This document shows positions 24,572 through 33,549 of a stretch of DNA of 64,000 bases, piece by piece (position 1 is the first letter of the stretch; each line of letters starts with the position of its first letter). Source of the DNA: Streptomyces cinnamoneus. GTDB taxonomy: Bacteria; Actinomycetota; Actinomycetes; Streptomycetales; Streptomycetaceae. Under the pieces are notes generated by a model. It was given only the letters and a program-made list of their open reading frames with translations. It was not told the origin of the DNA and did not search any database. The stretch spans positions 5,205,001 to 5,269,000 of the forward strand of contig NZ_PKFQ01000001.1 in NCBI RefSeq assembly GCF_002939475.1, read 5' to 3'. The position numbers and the translations under genes were made by a program.

Positions 24572-26047
24572 ATGCCGTACTCACTCCGAGAGCGCTCCCC
24601 CCGGCGCCGGCGGTTTCCGCGCCGCCGTGCCGCCCTCGTCGTCGCAGCAGCCGCCCTCGTGGTCGGCGCGGCCGCGCCGCCGGCCCCGGCCCCCTTGGGC
24701 ATCGGCGACCGGCTGTTCCCCAGCCTGGGCAATCCCGGCTACGACGTCGCCTCGTACGACATCTCCTTCGACTACCGTGCCAACGACGAACCGCTCGACG
24801 CCGTGACCCGCCTCGTCGCCCGGTCCACGAAACCGCTGGAGCGCTTCAACCTGGACTTCACCCACGGCACCGTCGCCTCGGTCGACGTCGACGGCCGGAC
24901 CGCCGAGTTCACGAGCGCGGGAGAGGACCTCGTCGTCACCCCCCAGCGCAAGGTGCCGGCCGGCACCACGTTCACCGTGGCCGTCCACCACACCAGTGAC
25001 CCGCGCGAGGCCGCCCCGGGCGGCTGGGTGCCCACCGCCGACGGGCTCGTCATGGCCAACCAGGCCGACGCCGGGCACCGCGTCTTCCCCGGTAGTGACC
25101 ACCCCTCCGACAAGGCGCTGTTCACCTTCCGCGTCACCGCGCCCAAGGAACTGACCGTCGTCGCCAACGGGCGGCCCGCGGGGCGCCGGACCGAGGGCGC
25201 GAAGACCACCTGGGTCTACCGCACCCTCCACCCCATGGCCACGGAGCTCGCCCAGGTGGCCATCGGCCGTTTCGCCGTGCCCGAGCGCACCGGGCCGCGC
25301 GGCCTCCAGGTGCGGGACGTGGTGCCCGCGGAGGACCAGAAGGCGCTGGAGGCGTGGACGGCGAAGACGCCGGAACACCTCGCCTGGATGGAGAAGAAGG
25401 TCGGCCCGTTCCCCTTCGAGAACTACGGGGTGCTCATGGCCCAGGCGTCGACCGGCTTCGAGCTGGAGACCCAGACCCTCTCGCTCTTCGAGCGCGACCT
25501 GTTCACCAAGCCGGCCTTCCCCGCCTGGTACCTCGAATCGATCATGGTGCACGAGCTCGCGCACCAGTGGTTCGGTGACAGCGTCAGCCCCCGCCTGTGG
25601 TCCGACGTCTGGCTCAACGAGGGCCATGCCACCTGGTACGAGGCGCTGTACGCGGAGGAGAAGGCCGGGAAGAAGCTCGAGGACCGCATGCACGCCGCCT
25701 ACGAGCAGTCCGACCAGTGGCGCGCCGACGGCGGTCCGCCGGCGGCGCCGAAGGGGCCCGTGCCGGGCAAGCGCATCAGTATCTTCCGGCCGGTCGTCTA
25801 CGACGGCGGAGCCCTGGTCCTCTACGCCCTGCGGCAGCGGATCGGCGCGCCCGCCTTCGAGCGCCTGGAGCGCCAGTGGGTCTCCCGGCACCGCGACTCC
25901 ACCGCCGGCACCGCCGACTTCGTCTCCCTCGCCGGCGAGGTCTCCGGCCGGGACCAGTCCGCGTTCCTGCGCCCCTGGCTGTACGGGGAGCGGACCCCCG
26001 CGATGCCGGGCCACCCCGACTGGAAGGCGGCCCGGAAACCCGCGTGA
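24572..26047 (+). CDS. Secreted M1-family metallopeptidase
   Basis: A 491-residue zinc aminopeptidase-type enzyme. A twin-basic N-terminus (RERSPRRRRFPRRRAALV) and hydrophobic run to about residue 50 form an export signal. The zinc motif is HELAHQWFG near residue 327, with the second ligand in NEGHATWYEALY about 19 residues on, and the M1 signature FELETQTLS upstream. At about 440 mature residues it is shorter than full M1 enzymes: it has the N-terminal beta and catalytic domains but not the large C-terminal helical domain, as in many actinobacterial secreted members. Confidence 0.92.
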   Translation: MPYSLRERSPRRRRFPRRRAALVVAAAALVVGAAAPPAPAPLGIGDRLFPSLGNPGYDVASYDISFDYRANDEPLDAVTRLVARSTKPLERFNLDFTHGTVASVDVDGRTAEFTSAGEDLVVTPQRKVPAGTTFTVAVHHTSDPREAAPGGWVPTADGLVMANQADAGHRVFPGSDHPSDKALFTFRVTAPKELTVVANGRPAGRRTEGAKTTWVYRTLHPMATELAQVAIGRFAVPERTGPRGLQVRDVVPAEDQKALEAWTAKTPEHLAWMEKKVGPFPFENYGVLMAQASTGFELETQTLSLFERDLFTKPAFPAWYLESIMVHELAHQWFGDSVSPRLWSDVWLNEGHATWYEALYAEEKAGKKLEDRMHAAYEQSDQWRADGGPPAAPKGPVPGKRISIFRPVVYDGGALVLYALRQRIGAPAFERLERQWVSRHRDSTAGTADFVSLAGEVSGRDQSAFLRPWLYGERTPAMPGHPDWKAARKPA

Positions 26048-26186
26048 CGGCCGGGCGGCGGCATGGCAACATCGACACGTCGGCAAGCGGGCCGCCCGGG
26101 GGAATCTCCGGGGCCCCCCGGACGTTGTCGTCACTGAGAGCAGCCCCCGGGACACGGGGGCGCCTTCCCAACGACGTAAGGATCAA

Positions 26187-27677
26187 ATGACCTCCTCTTC
26201 TTCCCTTCCCCAGGACCGGCAGAGCCTCCCGGAGAGCCTTCGGGCCGACGCCCTGATGGAAGAGGACGTCGCCTGGAGCCACGAGATCGACGGGGAGCGC
26301 GACGGCGACCAGTACGACCGTTCCGAGCGTGCGGCCCTGCGCCGCGTGGCCGGTCTCTCCACCGAGCTCGAGGACGTCACCGAGGTCGAGTACCGGCAGC
26401 TGCGCCTGGAGCGCGTGGTGCTGGTCGGCGTCTGGACGTCCGGCACGGTGCAGGACGCCGAGAACTCCCTCGCGGAGCTCGCGGCCCTGGCTGAGACCGC
26501 GGGCGCGCTCGTCCTGGACGGCGTCGTCCAGCGCCGGGACAAGCCGGACCCGGCGACGTACATCGGCTCGGGCAAGGCCCAGGAGCTGCGGGACATCGTC
26601 CTGGAGAGCGGCGCCGACACCGTCGTCTGCGACGGTGAGCTGAGCCCCGGCCAGCTGATCCACCTTGAGGACGTCGTCAAGGTCAAGGTGGTCGACCGGA
26701 CCGCCCTGATCCTCGACATCTTCGCCCAGCACGCCAAGTCCCGCGAGGGCAAGGCACAGGTGTCCCTGGCCCAGATGCAGTACATGCTGCCCAGGCTGCG
26801 CGGCTGGGGCCAGTCGCTGTCCCGGCAGATGGGTGGCGGTGGCTCCGGTTCCTCGGGCGGCGGCATGGCCACGCGTGGTCCCGGTGAGACCAAGATCGAG
26901 ACGGACCGGCGACGGATCCGCGAGAAGATGGCGAAGATGCGCCGGGAGATCGCGGAGATGAAGACCGGCCGCGACATCAAGCGCCAGGAGCGCCGGCGGA
27001 ACAAGGTCCCCTCGGTCGCCATCGCGGGCTACACCAACGCGGGCAAGTCCTCGCTGCTCAACCGCCTCACCGGCGCGGGCGTGCTGGTGGAGAACTCCCT
27101 GTTCGCCACCCTCGACCCGACCGTGCGCCGGGCCGAGACGCCCTCCGGCAGGCTCTACACGCTGGCGGACACCGTCGGCTTCGTCCGGCACCTGCCGCAC
27201 CACCTCGTCGAGGCGTTCCGCTCCACCATGGAGGAGGTCGGGGACTCCGACCTGATCCTCCACGTGGTCGACGGTTCGCACCCGGCGCCCGAGGAGCAGC
27301 TCGCCGCCGTGCGCGAGGTGATCCGCGACGTGGGCGCCCTCGACGTGCCCGAGATCGTCGTGATCAACAAGGCGGACGCGGCCGACCCGCTCGTGCTCCA
27401 GCGGCTGCTGCGCATCGAGAAGCACTCGATCGCGGTGTCCGCGCGGACCGGCCAGGGCATCGAGGAACTGCTCGCGCTGATCGACACCGAGCTGCCGCGG
27501 CCCGCGGTCGAGATCGAGGCGCTCGTGCCGTACACGCACGGTGCCCTGATCGCGCGGGCCCACGCCGACGGCGAGGTGATCTCCGAGGAGCACACCCCGG
27601 AGGGCACCCTGCTCAAGGCGCGGGTCCACGAGGAACTCGCAGCAGAGCTCCAGCAGTACGTACCGGCGCGTCCCTGA
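26187..27677 (+). CDS. hflX: Ribosome-associated GTPase HflX
   Basis: A 496-residue GTPase that splits stalled ribosomes. The N-terminal HflX domain includes TYIGSGKAQELRDIV, followed by a Gly/Ser loop, the coiled region GPGETKIETDRRRIREKM, and the G domain: G1 GYTNAGKS near residue 281, G3 DTVGF, G4 NKAD and G5 SARTG. ATG at 26187 with AAGGA at 5 nt. The open frame continues far upstream but overlaps the metallopeptidase gene and has poor codon pattern there. It ends at a strong bidirectional terminator. Confidence 0.95.
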   Translation: MTSSSSLPQDRQSLPESLRADALMEEDVAWSHEIDGERDGDQYDRSERAALRRVAGLSTELEDVTEVEYRQLRLERVVLVGVWTSGTVQDAENSLAELAALAETAGALVLDGVVQRRDKPDPATYIGSGKAQELRDIVLESGADTVVCDGELSPGQLIHLEDVVKVKVVDRTALILDIFAQHAKSREGKAQVSLAQMQYMLPRLRGWGQSLSRQMGGGGSGSSGGGMATRGPGETKIETDRRRIREKMAKMRREIAEMKTGRDIKRQERRRNKVPSVAIAGYTNAGKSSLLNRLTGAGVLVENSLFATLDPTVRRAETPSGRLYTLADTVGFVRHLPHHLVEAFRSTMEEVGDSDLILHVVDGSHPAPEEQLAAVREVIRDVGALDVPEIVVINKADAADPLVLQRLLRIEKHSIAVSARTGQGIEELLALIDTELPRPAVEIEALVPYTHGALIARAHADGEVISEEHTPEGTLLKARVHEELAAELQQYVPARP

Positions 27678-27686
27678 CGCGTTCAG

Positions 27687-27734
27687 AGCGGAAGGGGCCC
27701 GCACCGACAAACGTCGGTGCGGGCCCCTTCCGCT
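27687..27734. terminator. Very strong bidirectional terminator between hflX and the lipoprotein protease
   Basis: A perfect 22-bp stem (27687-27708 paired with 27713-27734) closes on the loop AAAC. It lies 9 nt after the hflX stop and 35 nt after the convergent gene's stop. Confidence 0.9.
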
Positions 27735-27768
27735 TGCCCGACCGGGGAGTGTGCCGGGCGTTCCCGGT

Positions 27769-28974
27769 CTAGCGCTTGCCGGCGAACTTCTGGCTGATGG
27801 CGTCGTAGACGCCCTTCGCCTCGGGGCCCAGACGCGGGCCCGCGAGCCAGGTGCTGTTGGACGGGCCGATCGAGGTGTTGGAGACCAGCACCGCCTTGCC
27901 GTCCGCGCCCCGGGCGAACCAGCCGCCGCCGGAGGAACCGCCGGTCATGGTGCAGCCGATGCGGTACATCGTCGGCTGCGAGGGCTCGATGGTCAGCCGG
28001 CCCGGCTTGTCCTGGCAGTCGTACATCTTCTGCCCGTCGAAGGGCGGTGCCGCCGGGTAGCCCCAGGCGCCCATGTTCGCGATCGACTGCACCTTCGGGG
28101 TGCTGAAGTCCACGGTGAGGGCGTTGCCGACCGTCTCCTCCAGGGACTTGCCGGTGCCGCTCTCGCTCCGCACGTGCAGCACGGAGAAGTCGTAGGGCGC
28201 GCCGGCGCCGCCGGTCTCTGCGCCCTGCGTGATCCACTGCGCGGAGGTCTGCGCCCAGTCGGCCCACCACACGCCGTAGGGGGCGACGTCCTGTACGGGG
28301 GCGCTGTTGAGCTGCGAGGCGGGCAGGCCCTTGTCGTTGTAGGACGGCACGAAGGCGATGTTGCGGTACCAGCCGCCGCTCCTGCCGGCGTGCACGCAGT
28401 GGCCGGCGGTCCACACCATGTTGGACTTGCCGGGGTGTGCCGGGTCCTTGACGACCGTCGCCGAGCAGACCATGTGGCCCTCGGGTCCGTCGAAGAAGAC
28501 CTTGCCCACCGGGGCCGCGTTGTCGTGGTACGGCAGGGTGACCGCCTTGGCCTGCACCGGGCGGGGCACGGGGTCGGTGGCGCCCTGGTCGCTGGTGCCG
28601 CTGCCCGGGAGGGCGCCGGGGGCGCCCTGGGTGGCGAGGGTCTTGTCGCTGGAGCGCGCGTCCTTCATGTCCCCGGGCTTCCAGTGGCCCTCGATGATGG
28701 GGTTGATGAAGTCGCGGGCCTCACGCAGCCACTGCTCCTTGTCCCAGTTCTTCCAGGCCCCGTCCTTCCACTTCTGCTTCCACTTGTCCAGGTCCTTGGC
28801 GGAGATCCCCTTCGGCAGGCTGGGGAAGTCGTCGCCCTTCTGACCGGCGGACGCGCTGGCCTTGGTGTCGCTCCCCGCCGCCTTGTCGTCGGTGGGCCCA
28901 CACGCGGTGGCGGTCAGCGCCAGCGCTGCGGCGACGGCGGCCGCGGCGAGGACCGACCTGCGGTTCGATGGCAT
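27769..28974 (-). CDS. Trypsin-fold serine protease, lipoprotein
   Basis: A 401-residue exported protein. The signal peptide ends in LTATAC, giving a lipidated cysteine near residue 25, followed by a disordered Asp/Lys/Ala linker and a region rich in Trp and Lys (DKWKQKWKDGAWKNW). The protease domain holds His in VWTAGHCVHAG, Asp in YDFSVLHVR and Ser in GGSSGGGWFARG, the full triad. Enzymes of this glutamyl-endopeptidase-like group are common in streptomycetes. ATG at 28974 with GGGGGAG upstream; the frame is open to 29385 but lacks coding character there. Convergent with hflX, divergent from the siderophore-type cluster. Confidence 0.88.
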   Translation of the reverse strand: MPSNRRSVLAAAAVAAALALTATACGPTDDKAAGSDTKASASAGQKGDDFPSLPKGISAKDLDKWKQKWKDGAWKNWDKEQWLREARDFINPIIEGHWKPGDMKDARSSDKTLATQGAPGALPGSGTSDQGATDPVPRPVQAKAVTLPYHDNAAPVGKVFFDGPEGHMVCSATVVKDPAHPGKSNMVWTAGHCVHAGRSGGWYRNIAFVPSYNDKGLPASQLNSAPVQDVAPYGVWWADWAQTSAQWITQGAETGGAGAPYDFSVLHVRSESGTGKSLEETVGNALTVDFSTPKVQSIANMGAWGYPAAPPFDGQKMYDCQDKPGRLTIEPSQPTMYRIGCTMTGGSSGGGWFARGADGKAVLVSNTSIGPSNSTWLAGPRLGPEAKGVYDAISQKFAGKR

Positions 28975-29236
28975 GGAGTGGACTCCCCCTATTTTCTGTA
29001 CGCGTTGAGCACGGAATGCCCGCTGTGTGCGCGGAAATGTTGTGAACTTGTCATGCACCGTTCCGGCGCGGGCCAGGGCCACACTATGCCGGTGCCGGGG
29101 GAGACGGACGCGCACGGGTCCCCGGTTCCGGTTCGAAGGATCTTGCGCGCGGGCCGTGATCCACGGCTCGCGGCGTCGTTGGTACGTACGGGGGACAGCC
29201 GACCAGCGTTCAGCAGCAGGAGGAGGACCCACAGCC

Positions 29237-30703
29237 GTGGCCTTGAGCAAGCGACCGCCGACGGCGCCGTGCGGGGCGTCGCCGACGACCCACGAGGGCA
29301 TCCTGCGCAGGCAGGCCTCCCGCGAGTCCGCGGCCCGGACGTACGCCCGCTCGTTGCCCATCGTGCCGGTGCGCGCGCGGGGCATGACGATCGAGGGCGC
29401 CGACGGGCGCCGCTACCTCGACTGCCTCTCCGGCGCGGGCACGCTGGCGCTCGGCCACAACCACCCCGTGGTGCTGGAGGCCATCCGCTCCGTGCTCGAC
29501 TCCGGCGCCCCGCTGCACGTCCTCGACCTGGCCACCCCGGTGAAGGACGCCTTCACCAGCGAACTGTTCGCCACCCTCCCCGCCGGGCTGGCCGCCTCGG
29601 CCCGCGTCCAGTTCTGCGGACCCGCCGGCACCGACGCGGTCGAGGCCGCGCTCAAGCTCGTGCGGACCGCGACCGGCCGCGACGGGCTGCTGGCCTTCTC
29701 GGGGGCGTACCACGGCATGACGGCCGGCGCGCTCGCCGTCTCCGGCCGGGCGCCCAGCGTGCGGGTGGCCCGCCTGCCGTTCCCCCAGGACTACCGCTGC
29801 CCCTTCGGAGTCGGCGGCGACGAGGGCGCACACCTGGCGGCCCGCTGGACCGAGAGCCTGCTGGACGACCCCGCGAGCGGCGTCCGGCCCCCCGCGGGCA
29901 TGATCGTCGAACCGGTGCAGGGCGAGGGCGGGGTGCTGCCGGCGCCCGACAGCTGGCTGCGCCGCATGCGCGACCTCACCGCCGCCCGCGGCATCCCCCT
30001 GATCGCCGACGAGGTCCAGACCGGAGTGGGGCGCACCGGAGCGTTCTGGGCCGTCGAGCACAGCGGCGTCGTGCCCGACGTGATGGTCCTGTCCAAGGCC
30101 ATCGGCGGCAGCCTGCCCCTCGCCGTCGTCGTCTACCGCGACTCCCTCGACGTCTGGCAGCCCGGCGACCACGCGGGCACCTTCCGCGGCAACCAGCTCG
30201 CCATGGCCGCCGGCACCGCGACGCTCCGTCATGTGAGGGAGAACGGCCTGTCCCAGCGCGCCGCAGCGCTCGGGGAGCGCATGCTCGCACGCCTGCGCCC
30301 GCTGGTGGCGGAGCACGACTGCGTCGGTGACGTGCGCGGCCGGGGACTGATGATGGGCGTCGAGATCGTCGACCCGGAGGGCGCCGCCCACGCCGCCCCG
30401 TGGCCGGGCGCGGAGCCCGGCCCCGGCCGCGCCACCGCGCGCGTACCGCTGCCGGCCGGTCCCGCGCTGGCCACCGCCGTGCAGCAGGAGTGCCTGCGCC
30501 GCGGACTCATCGTCGAACTGGGCGGCCGGCACGACTGCGTCGTCCGGCTGCTGCCGCCCCTGACCATCACCGACGAACAGGCGGAGGCGGTCCTCGAGCG
30601 GCTCTCCGACGCCATCGCCACGGTCTCCCGCACAGGCCACCGGATCCCGACCCCCAGATCCCCGAAGGAGGCAGGCGCCGCAGCCCCGGCGGGAACGCCC
30701 TGA
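29237..30703 (+). CDS. Diaminobutyrate-2-oxoglutarate-type class III aminotransferase
   Basis: A 488-residue PLP enzyme. The PLP lysine is in VLSKAIGGSLP, the cofactor pocket in FCGPAGTDAVEAAL and AYHGMTAGALA, the ADEVQTGVGRTG aspartate binds the pyridine nitrogen, and RGNQLAMAAG closes the site. This is the architecture of DABA aminotransferases (EctB, RhbA, PvdH). GTG at 29237 follows AGGAGGAGG by about 9 nt. It heads a three-gene run with an IucA/IucC synthetase and an acetyltransferase, so it probably makes diaminobutyrate or a related diamine for a siderophore. An insert with many Pro/Gly near residue 385 is unusual. Confidence 0.87.
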   Translation: MALSKRPPTAPCGASPTTHEGILRRQASRESAARTYARSLPIVPVRARGMTIEGADGRRYLDCLSGAGTLALGHNHPVVLEAIRSVLDSGAPLHVLDLATPVKDAFTSELFATLPAGLAASARVQFCGPAGTDAVEAALKLVRTATGRDGLLAFSGAYHGMTAGALAVSGRAPSVRVARLPFPQDYRCPFGVGGDEGAHLAARWTESLLDDPASGVRPPAGMIVEPVQGEGGVLPAPDSWLRRMRDLTAARGIPLIADEVQTGVGRTGAFWAVEHSGVVPDVMVLSKAIGGSLPLAVVVYRDSLDVWQPGDHAGTFRGNQLAMAAGTATLRHVRENGLSQRAAALGERMLARLRPLVAEHDCVGDVRGRGLMMGVEIVDPEGAAHAAPWPGAEPGPGRATARVPLPAGPALATAVQQECLRRGLIVELGGRHDCVVRLLPPLTITDEQAEAVLERLSDAIATVSRTGHRIPTPRSPKEAGAAAPAGTP

Positions 30704-30722
30704 CCTGCACGCCGCACACCGC

Positions 30723-32651
30723 ATGAGCGCAACCCCCCACACCGGTGCCTCCGCCGCCGGCCGGCCACCGGCCGCCGCGGTGCCCCACCAGAACGGCCAC
30801 GCCGGGACCGCGGGCCCCGGCCCGTACGCTGGTGCCGAGCCGCTGGACCACCCCGACCCGCGCGCCGCCGCGGACGCCGCGGCCGTGGAGAACCTGTTGC
30901 GCTGCTGGGTGCGGGAGAACAACATCACCCGCCCCCACGGCGACATCCTCTACCTCCCCCTCAACGCGAGCGGCACCCCGCTGAGCGTCCGCGTCCACTA
31001 CTGGTCCGCCACCGGCTGGCACCGCTTCGGCGCCGTCACCCTCACCGGCGGCCCCGACGACGCGCCCGCCTTCGACGCCGTCACCCTCGCGGCCCTCCTC
31101 GGCCACGAGGCCGCGCACCGCGCGGCCCTGCTGGGCCGGCCCCCCACGTGGGACGGCGCCGACCTGGCCGGCCGGGTCGCCGACTCCACGCGCCGCACGG
31201 CGGACTTCCTCCGGGCCCGGCGCGCCCACCCCGCCGACCCGGACGCCGGTGAACTCTTCCTGTACGGCGAGCAGTCCCTCCTCCTCGGGCACCCCCTCCA
31301 CCCCGCGCCCAAGAGCCGCGAAGGGCTCTCCGATGCCGAAGCCCACGCCTTCTCCCCGGAGTCGCGCGGCCGCTTCCCGCTGCACTGGCTCGCCGTCCAC
31401 CGTTCCGTGCTGGCCGCGGACTCCGCCTGGACCGAGCGCGGCCGCGCCATCGACGCCCCCACCCTGGCCGCCCGCCTCGCCGGGCCGGAGCTCAAGATCC
31501 CGGCCGACAGCGTCATCCTGCCCCTGCACCCCTGGCAGGCGCACGACCTCCACCACCGGCCCGCCGTGACCGCCCTGTTCGACGCCGGCCTGCTCCAAGA
31601 CCTCGGTCCGCACGGAGACCCCTGGTACCCCACCTCATCGGTCCGTACGGTGCACCGGCCCGGCGCGCCCACCATGCTCAAGCTCTCCCTGGGCCTGCGC
31701 ATCACCAACTCCCGCCGGGAGAACCTCCGCAAGGAACTGCACCGCGGCCTCGAGGTGCACCGCCTGCTGCGCAGCGGCCTGGCCGAGCGCTGGCGGTCGG
31801 CCTGCGGGAGCGGACTGGGCTTCGACATCGTCCGCGACCCGGCCTGGCTCGCGGTCGACGCGCCCGACGGCACCCCGCTGCCCGGTGTCGACGCCGTCAT
31901 CCGGCACAACCCCTTCGGCCCCGGCGACGACGCCGTGTGCCTCGCCGGTCTCGTCTCCCCGCGCCCCTGGCCCGGCAGGCGGACCCCCGCCGGGCAGCCG
32001 GCCACGTACTCGCGCCTCGCCGACACGGTGGCCCGGCTGGCCTACCGCACCGGGCGGCCCGCCGGCGCGGTGGCGACGGAATGGTTCCTGCGCTATCTGG
32101 ACGCGGTCGTACGGCCCGTCCTCTGGCTCGACGGCGAGGCGGGCATCGCCCTGGAGGCCCACCAGCAGAACACGCTCGTGCTCCTGGACCCCGAAGGCTG
32201 GCCGGTCGGCGGGCGCTACCGCGACAACCAGGGCTACTACTTCCGCGAGTCGCACCGCGCCGCGCTCGACGGCCAGCTTCCGGGGATCGGCGAGGAGAGC
32301 GACACCTTCGTGGCCGACGAGGTCGCCGACGAGCGGTTCGGTTACTACCTGGGCGTCAACAACATCCTCGGCCTGATCGGCGCGTTCGGCTCCCAGCACC
32401 TGGCCGACGAACAGGTCCTGCTGGCCGCGCTGCGCCGCTTCCTCAAGGAGACCGCGGCCTCCGGCGCCGGCCGGACGGACGACCGGGGGACCGGCTCGTC
32501 CCTGCCGGAACGTTTGCTCGACATGCCGACCCTGCGCTGCAAGGCCAACATGCTGACGAGGCTGCGGGGCCTCGACGAACTGGTCGGCCCGGTGGACACC
32601 CAGTCGGTCTACGTCGACATCGCCAACCCCCTCTTTACTGCGGCCGGGTGA
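30723..32651 (+). CDS. IucA/IucC-family NRPS-independent siderophore synthetase
   Basis: A 642-residue NIS synthetase joining carboxylate and amine units with ATP. The typical pattern is visible: GHPLHPAPKSREGLS (ATP-site lysine) near residue 195, PLHPWQAHDL, SSVRTV and KLSLGLRITNSRREN (arginines for carboxylate binding), EAHQQNTLVLL and DNQGYYFR in the C-terminal half, and a FhuF-like tail with KANMLTRLRG. The first 45 residues are a Pro/Ala-rich extension. It begins 19 nt after the aminotransferase and is followed 3 nt later by the acetyltransferase, so one operon is almost certain. Type A or B cannot be told by eye. Confidence 0.92.
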   Translation: MSATPHTGASAAGRPPAAAVPHQNGHAGTAGPGPYAGAEPLDHPDPRAAADAAAVENLLRCWVRENNITRPHGDILYLPLNASGTPLSVRVHYWSATGWHRFGAVTLTGGPDDAPAFDAVTLAALLGHEAAHRAALLGRPPTWDGADLAGRVADSTRRTADFLRARRAHPADPDAGELFLYGEQSLLLGHPLHPAPKSREGLSDAEAHAFSPESRGRFPLHWLAVHRSVLAADSAWTERGRAIDAPTLAARLAGPELKIPADSVILPLHPWQAHDLHHRPAVTALFDAGLLQDLGPHGDPWYPTSSVRTVHRPGAPTMLKLSLGLRITNSRRENLRKELHRGLEVHRLLRSGLAERWRSACGSGLGFDIVRDPAWLAVDAPDGTPLPGVDAVIRHNPFGPGDDAVCLAGLVSPRPWPGRRTPAGQPATYSRLADTVARLAYRTGRPAGAVATEWFLRYLDAVVRPVLWLDGEAGIALEAHQQNTLVLLDPEGWPVGGRYRDNQGYYFRESHRAALDGQLPGIGEESDTFVADEVADERFGYYLGVNNILGLIGAFGSQHLADEQVLLAALRRFLKETAASGAGRTDDRGTGSSLPERLLDMPTLRCKANMLTRLRGLDELVGPVDTQSVYVDIANPLFTAAG

Positions 32652-32654
32652 GCG

Positions 32655-33455
32655 ATGAGCACCGAGAGGGACGACAGCCTGCTGCTTCCGCCCGTCGATG
32701 CCGGGACGCCCGGGGGGCACGGTGGCGCGGCCCCGTTCACTGCGGGCGGCGTCGGGGGGTACGCATCCGCCCGTCCCGACGGCGTCGACGACTTCACGGA
32801 CACCGTCGACCTGCGGCCGCTGGCCGAGGAGTTCGCCGAGCTCCTCGCCCACGAACACCACGCCCCCACCCTCGGCCCCGGCGACACCGGTCTCCTCGAC
32901 GACCTGGCGTCCTGGGGCCCGGTGGCCACTCCCGTCGGCCCCTTCCAGCTCGTACCGGTCCGCATCGAACGCGACCTGCCGCTCGTCACCCGGTGGATGA
33001 ACGATCCGGCGGTGGCGGCGTTCTGGAACCTGTCGGGCCCCGACGCCACCGCCGGTCACCTCCGCGCCCAGCTGGAGGGGGACGGACGGAGCGTCCCGTG
33101 CCTGGGCGTGCTCGGCGGGGTCCCCATGAGCTACTGGGAGGTCTACCGCGCCGACCTCGACCCCATCGCCCGGTACTACCCCTCACGGCCGCACGACACC
33201 GGCATCCACCTCGTCATCGGCAAGGTCGCCGACCGGGGCCGCGGTCTCGGCACGCACCTGCTGCGCACCGTGGCCGACCTCGTCCTGGACCGCCGCCCCT
33301 CCTGCGACCGGGTGATCGCGGAGCCCGATCTGCGCAATACGCCGTGCCTCGCCGCCTTCCTCGGCGCCGGGTTCCGGCTCACCGGTGAGGTGGAGCTGCC
33401 GGACAAGCTCGCGGCGCTGATAGTGCGGGACCGTTGCCTGAGGTGGGCGCTGTAG
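32655..33455 (+). CDS. GNAT acetyltransferase of the siderophore type (IucB/AlcB/RhbD-like)
   Basis: A 266-residue protein: a variable N-terminal 90 residues, then a GNAT domain of the siderophore-acetylase kind. Visible motifs are RWMNDPAVAAFWNLSGP, SYWEVYRADLDPIARYY, HLVIGKVADRGRGLGTHLL (acetyl-CoA binding Q/RxxGxG/A variant) and RVIAEPDLRNTPCLAAFLGAGF. Members acylate hydroxylysine or similar amines. It is the last gene of the cluster; no N-hydroxylase, decarboxylase, exporter or uptake gene is adjacent. Confidence 0.87.
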   Translation: MSTERDDSLLLPPVDAGTPGGHGGAAPFTAGGVGGYASARPDGVDDFTDTVDLRPLAEEFAELLAHEHHAPTLGPGDTGLLDDLASWGPVATPVGPFQLVPVRIERDLPLVTRWMNDPAVAAFWNLSGPDATAGHLRAQLEGDGRSVPCLGVLGGVPMSYWEVYRADLDPIARYYPSRPHDTGIHLVIGKVADRGRGLGTHLLRTVADLVLDRRPSCDRVIAEPDLRNTPCLAAFLGAGFRLTGEVELPDKLAALIVRDRCLRWAL

Positions 33456-33517
33456 GGCGGATCCGTGCCCGCGGCGGGGTCGGTCCGTTCACGCGGCGTG
33501 GCCGATCACGGCCCACG

Positions 33518-33540
33518 ATGTCAGTGCCGCACCGTAGGCT
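33518..33540 (+). promoter_or_regulatory. PafBC-type promoter of the dinG-like helicase
   Basis: ATGTCAGTG (33518-33526), 8 nt, TAGGCT (33535-33540). It matches TTGTCRGTG-N8-TAnnnT at all but the first base. The predicted start lies within 3 nt of the ATG at 33550, so the leader is absent or minimal. Confidence 0.75.
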
Positions 33541-33549
33541 GAAAGAGCT

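Noticed and set aside
28975..29236. Iron box (TTAGGTTAGGCTAACCTAA) before the NIS cluster
   Set aside because: No sequence with two TTAGG-type half-sites was found.
29000..29236. tRNA-like GGTTCGAAG at 29130
   Set aside because: No acceptor or anticodon stem can be formed around it.
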